Shown: positions 4,990 to 11,186 of the stretch, one piece after another
Layout: each line of letters begins with the position of its first letter
Position numbering within the stretch: the stretch's first letter is position 1
Source: Verrucomicrobiota bacterium
Lineage (GTDB): Bacteria > Verrucomicrobiota > Kiritimatiellia > Kiritimatiellales > Tichowtungiaceae
Assembly: GCA_020853375.1 (NCBI GenBank)
Contig: JADYZA010000016.1
Span: forward strand, 1-11,186
DNA: 11,186 nucleotides
Direction: 5' to 3'
Made by a program: the position numbers and the translations under genes
The notes under the pieces: model-generated
What the model saw: only the letters and a program-made list of their open reading frames with translations
Database searches by the model: none
Told to the model about the DNA's origin: nothing

Positions 4990-6665
4990 GCTTCCAGAGT
5001 TTGGAAAATTCTGCGCCTGCGCGGCGGAAGCGCGCGAAGGTTTCGCTGTTTGCGCAGGGAGAGCCGATGATCTGGTTGACCGGCGGCGGACTGGCGATTG
5101 CGCTGAGCATGATTATCGGATTGTTGGCGCTGATTTTTTATCACGGAATCAACACACTCTGGCCTGTCGCAGTGCTTCAGTTCCAAACATTGGACGGTTC
5201 GTTGTATATGGGCGAAATCACCCGCGCCGAAAGTTTTCGCAGCAATGATGCGGAAGTTCGGGTTTTACAGCGCAGGCTGGTTCGCACTGGGAACTTCGAA
5301 TTTTCGGGCGAGCATTTCATCTGGATTAATGATCACGACGTGCAAGCGATGACGCAGCCTGAGTGGGCGGTGGTGATTGAGCGCACGGCTTGGGGTCGCT
5401 TTTACGGCTTTCCGGAAAGTTTCACGTTAGCCGGAGAAACGGTGGCTATCACGCCGGAAGCCGCATGGGAAAAATTTGGCCAATATCACGGCGCTGTCAG
5501 CGAACGGCGAGAAAAAATCCGCGAACTCGAAACGAAAGAAGTTGGTCGCGTCAACCGACGGCTCGAAAAATCGCGGTTGGCTCTGCGTGCTGTGGAGATG
5601 AGTAAAGGATTGAACAGGCCGGCTTGGCAGTCGGAACATGAGAAATTTCTGGAAACGGAAAAATCCGTTACCAAAGAGTTTAAAACGCTTCAGGAGAAAA
5701 TCGGTCTGTTGCGTGCGGAAAACAGCCGCTATGTGCTGAATTTGAAAACTGCGCAGGGCAAAGCCGTGGCGATGCCGTTGGAAGCCATTGTCCGCGCCTA
5801 TCCGGCCAATCAGCTTTCAACCCTTGGAAAGGCGGGAATATATTTCAGCCGCTGGCAGGAATTTCTGTTTAATGATCCGCGTGAAGCCAATAGCGAGGGC
5901 GGTGTGTTTCCAGCAATCTTTGGCACGGTGATTATGACGTTGCTGATGTCGCTGGCGGTGGTTCCGTTTGGCGTGATGGCCGCGCTTTATCTGCGCGAGT
6001 ATGCCCAACCCGGCGTGATCGTCAGCGCAGTGCGCATTTCCATCAACAATCTGGCCGGGGTTCCCAGCATTGTTTTTGGCGTGTTTGGCCTCGGGTTCTT
6101 TTGCTACCTGATTGGCGCTTCCATTGACGAACTGTTTTTCGCTTCCTCTCTGCCTAATCCAACCTTTGGAAAAGGCGGCATTCTCTGGGCGTCTCTGACG
6201 CTGGCGCTACTTACACTTCCGGTGGTGATTGTTTCAACCGAAGAGGCTCTGGCGGCCGTGCCGAATTCGATGCGCGAAGGGTCGTATGCCTGCGGTGGAA
6301 GTAAGTGGCAAACGATCAAACGGATCGTTCTGCCGCGTGCCATGCCGGGCATTATGACGGGCATGATTCTCGCCATGGCCCGCGGCGCGGGCGAAGTGGC
6401 TCCGCTGATGCTTGTTGGCGCGGTGAAACTGGCACCGGAATTACCCGTGGACAGCGTGGAGCCTTTTGTTCATGCCGAACGCAGTTTCATGCATCTGGGC
6501 TTTCATATTTACGATCTCGGTTTTCAAAGCCAAAACAGCGAGGCCGCCAAACCGATGGTTTTCACTACGACGTTGCTGCTTATCGTGCTTATTTTTCTTC
6601 TCAATCTGCTGGCGGTTCGTTTGCGGACCCGTCTGCGCCGTAAGTTTGTTTCCACTGCATTTTAG
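4986..6665 (+). CDS. pstA: Phosphate ABC transporter permease PstA, long form with coiled-coil ectodomain
   Basis: The second channel subunit, 559 aa versus about 290 aa for classical PstA. After a basic cytoplasmic start (about 1-28) comes one membrane segment (31-51). An extracytoplasmic region of about 250 residues follows; its 170-255 part is strongly charged and heptad-like ([46 protein letters not shown]), that is, a coiled coil. The permease domain spans about 308-545 and includes [16 protein letters not shown] (354-369), [18 protein letters not shown] and the EAA loop [15 protein letters not shown]...GGSKWQT (419-443), which docks PstB. RGAGEVAP (466-473) is the usual late PstA block. 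This long form is the expected partner of the long PstC. ATG 4986 overlaps the pstC stop by 4 nt (translational coupling), with GGTGGAG just upstream. Two TTCC-type palindromes are translated in-frame as FQSLE (3-7) and FQTLD (66-70). Confidence 0.92.
   Translation: MSFQSLENSAPARRKRAKVSLFAQGEPMIWLTGGGLAIALSMIIGLLALIFYHGINTLWPVAVLQFQTLDGSLYMGEITRAESFRSNDAEVRVLQRRLVRTGNFEFSGEHFIWINDHDVQAMTQPEWAVVIERTAWGRFYGFPESFTLAGETVAITPEAAWEKFGQYHGAVSERREKIRELETKEVGRVNRRLEKSRLALRAVEMSKGLNRPAWQSEHEKFLETEKSVTKEFKTLQEKIGLLRAENSRYVLNLKTAQGKAVAMPLEAIVRAYPANQLSTLGKAGIYFSRWQEFLFNDPREANSEGGVFPAIFGTVIMTLLMSLAVVPFGVMAALYLREYAQPGVIVSAVRISINNLAGVPSIVFGVFGLGFFCYLIGASIDELFFASSLPNPTFGKGGILWASLTLALLTLPVVIVSTEEALAAVPNSMREGSYACGGSKWQTIKRIVLPRAMPGIMTGMILAMARGAGEVAPLMLVGAVKLAPELPVDSVEPFVHAERSFMHLGFHIYDLGFQSQNSEAAKPMVFTTTLLLIVLIFLLNLLAVRLRTRLRRKFVSTAF
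4992..5006. repeat. TTCC-N7-GGAA palindrome inside the pstA start region
   Basis: TTCCAGAGTTTGGAA begins 6 nt after the first base of the pstA start codon and is translated as FQSLE. Being close to the start codon, it could fold weakly in the translation initiation region. A 14-of-15 match, TTCCAAACATTGGAC, recurs at 5181-5195 in the same frame (FQTLD). Confidence 0.55.
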
Positions 6666-6678
6666 TCAAGGAGTGTTT

Positions 6679-7533
6679 ATGGATGTGCAAAGCCTACCGA
6701 AAAAGAAATCGAATCGTCTTACGGAGATCGCCGCCGGGAAAACGTTCCCGACGGAGACGCACGATGTTCTGAACCGCGAAGAGCCGTTGCTGGAAGTTTC
6801 CAACTTCAATCTATCGTACGGTGCGAAACAGGCCCTTTTTGACATCAACATGATTATTCCGAAAGGGAAGGTTACTGCGCTGGTCGGCCCGTCCGGTTGC
6901 GGGAAGTCGACTTTGTTACGCTCGATCAACCGAATCAACGACTTGCTCAGCACGGTGCGGATCAACGGAGAAATGAAGCTGAATGGAGAGCCGGTTTATG
7001 CGCCGTCGGTGGATGTGATTGAGCTTCGTAAGCGAATGGGGATGGTTTTCCAGAAGCCGAATCCATTTCCGATGAGTGTTTATGAAAACGTCATTTATCC
7101 GCTACGCATTGATGGCGAGCGTAAAAAGGCCGTGCTGGATGAAGTGTGCGAACGCAGTCTGCGCGGTGCGGCAATTTGGGAGGAAACAAAAGACCGCCTT
7201 CACGAGAGTGCTCTTGGCATGTCCGGCGGACAGCAGCAACGCTTATGCATTGCCCGAGCCATTGCCGCAGAACCTGAGGTGCTGCTGATGGATGAGCCGT
7301 GTTCGGCGCTTGACCCGATCGCCACAAATAAAATTGAGGATCTGATTGCCGATCTGCGCGGCGAGTATACGATTGTAATTGTGACACACAATATGCAGCA
7401 GGCAGCCAGGGTCAGTGATTATACGGCGTTTATGTATCTGGGACGGTTGGTTGAGTACGGTGCGACCAGCACTGTTTTCCAAAACCCGCATCTGCAGGAA
7501 ACACAGGATTATATAACCGGACGGTTTGGATAA
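6679..7533 (+). CDS. pstB: Phosphate ABC transporter ATP-binding protein PstB
   Basis: The cytoplasmic ATPase of the PstSCAB importer, 284 aa. Visible motifs are Walker A GPSGCGKS (70-77), Q-loop Q125 in [11 protein letters not shown] (the FQKPNPFP stretch is diagnostic of PstB), signature [14 protein letters not shown] (181-194), Walker B VLLMDEP (201-207, catalytic E206), D-loop SALDP (209-213) and H-loop [12 protein letters not shown] (236-247). The signature has Met where Leu is usual (LSGGQ), a mild change. About 35 N-terminal residues precede the conserved core, slightly longer than E. coli PstB (257 aa). The start at ATG 6679 is set by AAGGAG at 6668-6673, 5 nt upstream. An in-frame upstream ATG at 6466 lies inside pstA and is rejected. 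It sits 13 nt after pstA and 10 nt before phoU. Confidence 0.96.
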   Translation: MDVQSLPKKKSNRLTEIAAGKTFPTETHDVLNREEPLLEVSNFNLSYGAKQALFDINMIIPKGKVTALVGPSGCGKSTLLRSINRINDLLSTVRINGEMKLNGEPVYAPSVDVIELRKRMGMVFQKPNPFPMSVYENVIYPLRIDGERKKAVLDEVCERSLRGAAIWEETKDRLHESALGMSGGQQQRLCIARAIAAEPEVLLMDEPCSALDPIATNKIEDLIADLRGEYTIVIVTHNMQQAARVSDYTAFMYLGRLVEYGATSTVFQNPHLQETQDYITGRFG

Positions 7534-7543
7534 AGGAGGCGTT

Positions 7544-8209
7544 ATGTCAGTGGTTTTTATAAAAGAAGTTGAGCATCTGAAACGGCAGATTCTAACTCTC
7601 AGCGCGCAGGCTGAGGAAAGTCTGATCCTTGCGGTTAAGGCACTCTTGACCCGCGATGAGGAGCTGGCTCAGCAGGTGATCCGTGGCGATTTTGATGTGG
7701 ATCAGTTTGAGGTGCAGGTGGAGGAGGAGGCGCTGAAGATTCTCGCGCTTTATCAACCGGTAGCGACAGACCTCCGCTTTCTGGCGGCGGTACTCAAGAT
7801 CAACAGTGATCTGGAACGAATTGGCGATCTGGCAACCAATATCGCCAAACGCGCCGTCAAAATGTGCAACGAGCCTGCGCTTCTGGTTCCCGATGAACTT
7901 GGACGGGCGGCGGTGCGGGCCCGCGATATGGTGCATGACAGTCTGAATGCGTTTGTGAATTTTGATGCCGAACCGGCGAAAGTTGTGTGCGGGGAAGACG
8001 AGGAGGTAGATCAACTGTGCAGGCAGGTTCGCCGTTTTGTGGAAGAGCAGATTCAGAAGAATCCGGCGCGCGTTGGTTGCTATCTCGAGATGTTACTGGC
8101 TTCGCGAAATATTGAGCGGATCGGCGATCACGCCACCAATATCGCCGAAGATGTCATTTATCTGGTTGAGGGAACCATTGTGCGCCACCGCGCTGACGGA
8201 AAGGCCTGA
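7544..8209 (+). CDS. phoU: Phosphate signalling complex protein PhoU
   Basis: A 221-residue cytoplasmic all-helical protein made of two tandem PhoU repeats. It represses the Pho response by linking the PstSCAB transporter state to PhoR. The two metal-binding signature helices are clear: NSDLERIGDLATNIAKRA (88-104) and SRNIERIGDHATNIAEDVIYL (188-207). The E-RIGD-ATNIA cores carry the acidic ligands for the metal cluster. Length is normal (E. coli 241). ATG 7544 follows AAAGGAGG (7532-7539), which overlaps the pstB stop, so translation is likely coupled. An alternative in-frame ATG at 7526 lies inside pstB and lacks such a site. Its place directly between pstB and phoB fits its role as the bridge from transporter to two-component system. 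Confidence 0.95.
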   Translation: MSVVFIKEVEHLKRQILTLSAQAEESLILAVKALLTRDEELAQQVIRGDFDVDQFEVQVEEEALKILALYQPVATDLRFLAAVLKINSDLERIGDLATNIAKRAVKMCNEPALLVPDELGRAAVRARDMVHDSLNAFVNFDAEPAKVVCGEDEEVDQLCRQVRRFVEEQIQKNPARVGCYLEMLLASRNIERIGDHATNIAEDVIYLVEGTIVRHRADGKA

Positions 8210-8229
8210 GCAAACAGGTGACGAATGAT

Positions 8230-8931
8230 ATGACTGCTGAAAAAACACAGATTCTGGTTGTCGAGGACGAAGAGGATATCCGCGAACTGGTGCGCTACAA
8301 TCTGGAGCGCGAAAACTTTGACGTGACCGAGGCTGAGTCCGGTGAGGCGGCGTTAAAGTCCCTCGCTCAGAAAAAGCCTGATCTGATTCTGCTGGATATC
8401 ATGCTGCCTGGAAAAAACGGGCTGCAGATATGCCGCGAACTCAAAAAGAATAAATCCTTTTGCGATATTCCTGTTGTCATGATGACGGCTCGCGGCGAAG
8501 AGAGCGATATTGTCGCGGGCCTCGAAATCGGCGCCGAGGATTATATTGTCAAACCGTTCAGCCCAAAGGTGATGGTTGCGCGTATAAAGGCGGTATTGCG
8601 GAGAAAAGCCGCCGGAACAACGGCGGGCACCGAAGACGTTCTTCGTATTTATGATCTGGTCATTCATCCCGGCCGTCACGAAGTGAGCGTTGGCGGAAAG
8701 CCGGTTGAGCTTACGGCCAGCGAATTCGGCCTGCTTCATTTTCTGGCCCGCCGTCCCGGCTGGGTTTTCACCCGCTACCAGATCGTGGATGCCGTTCACG
8801 GAGAAGACTATCCCGTTACGGAACGTTCCGTTGATGTACAGATTGTCGGCCTGCGCAAAAAACTGAAAAAAGCGGGCGACTATATTGAAACGGTTCGCGG
8901 CGTAGGATATCGCTTTAAGGATGAGGAATAG
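8230..8931 (+). CDS. phoB: Phosphate regulon response regulator PhoB (OmpR family)
   Basis: A 233-residue transcription regulator. The receiver domain (about 6-124) has acidic pocket E12/D13, phosphorylatable D56 in LLDIMLPGKNG, T86 in MMTARGEE, and Y105 and K108 in EDYIVKPFSP. The C-terminal winged helix (about 137-230) has TASEFGLLHFLARRPGWVFTR, the recognition-helix region ERSVDVQIVGLRKKL (198-212) and the wing IETVRGVGYRF. This is the PhoB/PhoP class that binds 11-bp direct repeats, matching the three CTAAT units before pstS. ATG 8230 is chosen because AGGTGA (8216-8221) lies 8 nt upstream; GTG 8218 is part of that same site and lacks its own. It is 20 nt after phoU and 2 nt before phoR, so the operon appears autoregulated. 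Confidence 0.93.
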   Translation: MTAEKTQILVVEDEEDIRELVRYNLERENFDVTEAESGEAALKSLAQKKPDLILLDIMLPGKNGLQICRELKKNKSFCDIPVVMMTARGEESDIVAGLEIGAEDYIVKPFSPKVMVARIKAVLRRKAAGTTAGTEDVLRIYDLVIHPGRHEVSVGGKPVELTASEFGLLHFLARRPGWVFTRYQIVDAVHGEDYPVTERSVDVQIVGLRKKLKKAGDYIETVRGVGYRFKDEE

Positions 8932-8933
8932 GT

Positions 8934-10715
8934 ATGCACACGCGGCGCATCTTCTGGCAGGTCTATCCCGGACATCTTGTTGTCACGATCTTCACACTGC
9001 TGGTCTGTTTTGCTGTTTTCACTTCCGCGCTGGAACGGTTCTACCGCAGGCAGGTCGCCGAAAACCTCGAATCGCTGGCGTTATTCTCAGCCGAACAGGT
9101 GCGCGACCATTTTGGCTCTGGTAATCCGGATTATCTTCCCGTCGTCGCCGCCCGCCTTGGAACGCAATCTCCGGCTCGCATTACGCTGATCCTTCCTGAT
9201 GGAACCGTGGCTGGCGAGTCGGCCAAATCGCGCGAACAGATGGAAAATCACCGCGACCGACCGGAAGTGAAAGTTGCGATTGAAAATGGGCATACCGGCC
9301 AGTCGATGCGGTTTAGCAGCAGCACTCGCAAAGTCATGCTCTATGTCGCCGTGCCTGTTTACCGCGACGGGACGCTGGTTGGCGTGGTTCGCACCGCCAT
9401 GCCGCTTTTGCGAATGAATGAGGTTCTCGGCGGAATTGAGCACAGCCTTTTGTGGGGCGGAGTCGGAATTCTTCTGCTGACAGCATTGCTCAGTCTCCTT
9501 GTTTCGCGCCGTATCTCGAAACCGCTGGAGCAGATCAAGCAAGGGGCCGAGCGATTTGCTTCCGGCGATTTTTCATACCGTCTTCACGCGCTCGGCTCTG
9601 CCGAAGTCGGGGCTTTAGCTGAAACGATGAACCAGATGGCGGAACAGCTCGAAGAACGGCTTCAAACTGTCAGTAAAGAGCGCAACCAGCGTGAAGCGGT
9701 ACTTTCCAGTATGGTTGAAGGCGTGTTGGCAGTGGATACCAACGGACAGATAATCAGCCTGAACAAAGCCGCCGCGCAGTTTTTTAACGTCATTCGTCCC
9801 GAAGCAGCACCAGGCCGCGGCATCGAAGAGGTTTTCCGGAACGTCCGACTTCAGCGTTTTATCGCTGAAGTGCTCGAAGGACAAGAAACCCGCGAGTGTG
9901 AGATCATTATTCAGAATCACCAGACCGCGTGTTGCCTTCAAGCGCGCGGAACCAATCTGCTCGGGGCTCAAAACCGGCGGATTGGAGCCGTTGTGGTTTT
10001 CAATGATGTTTCCCGTCTCCGCCGTTTAGAAAACCTCCGCCGTGATTTTGTCGCCAACGTCTCACACGAGCTGAAAACACCCATCACCGCCATCAAAGGA
10101 TTTGTGGAGACGCTGATCGACGGCGCGGCTAAAGACCCGGCGGAAGCGGACCGCTTTCTGAAAATTATCGCCAGACACGCCGATCGGCTCAATGCGATCA
10201 TCGAAGACCTGCTCATGCTTTCGCGCCTTGAGCAGGGCGGAACGGAAGGGATCGAAACGCAGAGCATCGGGCTCTACGGACTGGTGAATTCCGCTGTTGA
10301 AGCTTGTACCCGGCGCGCTACAGAAAAACACATCGCCATCCAAGTCGAGTGCCCAGAAACATTAACCGCCGCTGTCAACCCGCCGCTTATCGAGCAGGCG
10401 CTCATCAATCTCATCAGCAACGCGGTAAAATACAGCGCGGAGGGGAAAATTGTGGTCGTCAGTGCGCGCACTGCAAAAGACGGTGGCATCGTGCTGGCCG
10501 TGAAAGATCAGGGCTGTGGAATTCAAAACGAGCACCTTGACCGGATTTTCGAACGTTTCTACCGCGTGGATAAAGGCCGTAGCCGTCAGGAAGGCGGGAC
10601 GGGGCTGGGGTTGTCCATCGTTAAACACATTGCTCAGGCGCATGGCGGAACGGTGTCGGTTGTAAGCCGCTACGGCGAAGGCTCCACCTTCACCGTCTCC
10701 CTGCCTTCCAACTAA
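8934..10715 (+). CDS. phoR: Phosphate regulon sensor histidine kinase PhoR
   Basis: A membrane sensor kinase of 593 aa that phosphorylates PhoB under phosphate limitation. It has membrane segments at about 14-33 and 172-191. Between them lies an extracytoplasmic region of about 135 residues containing a PAS/Cache-like stretch (ITLILPDGTVAGES, VMLYVAVPVYRDGTLVGVVRTAMPL). Then come HAMP (about 192-245, starting SRRISKPLEQI), PAS (about 258-360, REAVLSSMVEGVLAVDTNGQI), and the HisKA domain with H378 in FVANVSHELKTPITAIKGF. HATPase follows: N-box NLISNAVKYS (N496), G1 DQGCGI (525-530), F-box IFERFYRVD and G2 GGTGLGLSIVKH. All catalytic residues are present. It is longer than E. coli PhoR (431 aa), which has almost no periplasmic loop, and resembles the Bacillus-type PhoR with a full sensor domain. 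ATG 8934 follows GAGGAA. Confidence 0.93.
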   Translation: MHTRRIFWQVYPGHLVVTIFTLLVCFAVFTSALERFYRRQVAENLESLALFSAEQVRDHFGSGNPDYLPVVAARLGTQSPARITLILPDGTVAGESAKSREQMENHRDRPEVKVAIENGHTGQSMRFSSSTRKVMLYVAVPVYRDGTLVGVVRTAMPLLRMNEVLGGIEHSLLWGGVGILLLTALLSLLVSRRISKPLEQIKQGAERFASGDFSYRLHALGSAEVGALAETMNQMAEQLEERLQTVSKERNQREAVLSSMVEGVLAVDTNGQIISLNKAAAQFFNVIRPEAAPGRGIEEVFRNVRLQRFIAEVLEGQETRECEIIIQNHQTACCLQARGTNLLGAQNRRIGAVVVFNDVSRLRRLENLRRDFVANVSHELKTPITAIKGFVETLIDGAAKDPAEADRFLKIIARHADRLNAIIEDLLMLSRLEQGGTEGIETQSIGLYGLVNSAVEACTRRATEKHIAIQVECPETLTAAVNPPLIEQALINLISNAVKYSAEGKIVVVSARTAKDGGIVLAVKDQGCGIQNEHLDRIFERFYRVDKGRSRQEGGTGLGLSIVKHIAQAHGGTVSVVSRYGEGSTFTVSLPSN

Positions 10716-10719
10716 ATCC

Positions 10720-10734
10720 TTCCAGCCCTTGGAA
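10720..10734. repeat. TTCC-N7-GGAA palindrome after phoR
   Basis: TTCCAGCCCTTGGAA starts 4 nt after the phoR stop and just before the operon terminator. It is one of four exact TTCC-N7-GGAA sites in the window (also 290-304, 394-408 and 4992-5006). Confidence 0.6.
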
Positions 10735-10738
10735 ACAA

Positions 10739-10767
10739 AAAGCCGCCGGATTTTCTCCGGCGGCTTT
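10739..10767. terminator. Strong bidirectional intrinsic terminator
   Basis: Perfect 12-bp arms AAAGCCGCCGGA (10739-10750) and TCCGGCGGCTTT (10756-10767) with a TTTTC loop. On the + strand the stem ends in TTT, 24 nt after the phoR stop, closing the pst-pho operon. On the minus strand it is followed by a T-rich run (complement of AAACAAAAA) and lies 38 nt after the stop of the beta-helix gene, so it should end that transcript too. Confidence 0.88.
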
Positions 10768-10805
10768 CAAACAAGTACGGACATTGACCGCACTTATTCT
10801 GTTTA

Positions 10806-11186
10806 TCACGGCGTGATGGAGTTTTTATCCAGAGTACGCTCCACGCGCATCAGGTTTCTATAGGTTTCCATCTTACCCTGAGCGTTGATCTGGTTTACAC
10901 CGTACTTAACAAACCAGTTGTTATTGATGGTCGCTTTATTGTACGGAATGCCCCTTAGTCTCACCGCTTCATTTGTAAGAGCTTTCACGGTGTTATGATG
11001 GATGGTTATCGTATTTCCAGCGACCGTTGTACCATCACCTCGATCTGTTCCTCCATGCACGTCGAAGGCATGCCCAATGGAATTTTGTTCGACTAGGTTA
11101 TATCTGGCCTCATAACTGTCGTTTTGCCACCCGCTGGCGGCGACTGAGTGACGCATGTAGTCAAACTTATTGCCTTCGACCAAGCC
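10806..11186 (-). CDS. Parallel beta-helix repeat protein, C-terminal part (partial, 5' end outside window)
   Basis: A minus-strand frame is open from the right edge to TGA at 10806-10808, giving 126 residues. It has the cadence of right-handed parallel beta-helix (pectate lyase/NosD-like) coils, with repeated short strand-turn units containing Asn ladders: VEGNKFDYMRHSVAASG, YNLVEQNSIGHAFDVHGG, VAGNTITIHHNTV, ATINNNWFV. HSVA...G and FDVHGGTD resemble beta-helix proteins with glycan-related or surface roles, but no catalytic residues can be assigned. The C-terminus (RVERTLDKNSITP) looks like a cap or tail rather than a sorting signal. Such proteins are usually secreted; the signal peptide would be outside the window. 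It converges on phoR and shares the terminator at 10739-10767. Nothing links it to phosphate metabolism. Confidence 0.65.
   Translation of the reverse strand, partial: GLVEGNKFDYMRHSVAASGWQNDSYEARYNLVEQNSIGHAFDVHGGTDRGDGTTVAGNTITIHHNTVKALTNEAVRLRGIPYNKATINNNWFVKYGVNQINAQGKMETYRNLMRVERTLDKNSITP

Noticed and set aside
6157..6171. ATCCAACCTTTGGAA as a further repeat copy in pstA
   Set aside because: It encodes NPTFGK in a block conserved among PstA proteins, so the match to the palindrome is probably chance; counted only as a near match.
6466..6678. N-terminal extension of PstB into pstA
   Set aside because: The extension is an out-of-frame reading of the pstA 3' end; AAGGAG at 6668-6673 fixes the start at 6679.
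7592..8014. 140-codon minus-strand open frame
   Set aside because: Antisense to phoU, no family resemblance, shadow of biased codon use.
8353..8799. 148-codon minus-strand open frame
   Set aside because: Lies wholly antisense to phoB, whose catalytic motifs are intact; the translation has no recognisable domain and no ribosome binding site was evident.
9087..9542. 151-codon minus-strand open frame
   Set aside because: Antisense to the sensor part of phoR; composition (many Arg, His, Gln) is typical of an opposite-strand shadow.
1..11186. CRISPR arrays, tRNA/rRNA genes, transposase or integrase genes
   Set aside because: None seen: no regularly spaced long repeats, no tRNA-like cloverleaf noticed, and no recombinase motifs in any credible frame.

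Overview
The window is about 11.2 kb of a Gram-negative bacterium. It holds the complete phosphate-starvation locus pstS-pstC-pstA-pstB-phoU-phoB-phoR on the + strand (1375-10715). Gram-negative architecture is shown by the C-terminus of an outer-membrane porin at the left edge (last residue Phe) and by a PstS with a Sec signal peptide. The long-form PstC and PstA, the small conserved proteins, and a dispersed TTCC-N7-GGAA palindrome suggest a member of the PVC group (Verrucomicrobiota/Kiritimatiellota-like). That placement is an inference and is not proven by the sequence.

Left region (1-1160): the 3' end of a putative porin gene, a long inverted repeat built from two copies of the palindrome, a stand-alone NFACT-R domain gene that may be translated from a leaderless mRNA, and two small minus-strand genes. 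One of these is of the DUF2164 type and the other is unrecognised. Both are transcribed away from the pst operon.

Central region (1160-10715): an intergenic region carries three CTAAT repeats at exact 11-bp spacing next to a possible -10 element, read here as the PhoB operator and promoter. The operon follows. PstS (325 aa) captures phosphate. PstC (858 aa, with a large WD40/propeller-like extracytoplasmic region) and PstA (559 aa, with a coiled-coil extracytoplasmic region) form the channel. PstB is the ATPase and PhoU the negative regulator. PhoB is the response regulator and PhoR the membrane sensor kinase. The genes are tightly packed: pstC/pstA overlap by ATGA and the other gaps are mostly 2-20 nt. 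The pstS-pstC junction is the exception, with a strong hairpin that covers the pstC ribosome binding site, probably setting high PstS relative to the membrane parts. The operon looks like a self-contained feedback loop: PhoR-PhoB would activate the 11-bp repeats, while the PstSCAB-PhoU complex would report phosphate sufficiency to PhoR.

Right region (10716-11186): another palindrome copy, a strong bidirectional terminator, and the 3' end of a minus-strand gene for a parallel beta-helix protein that continues beyond the window.
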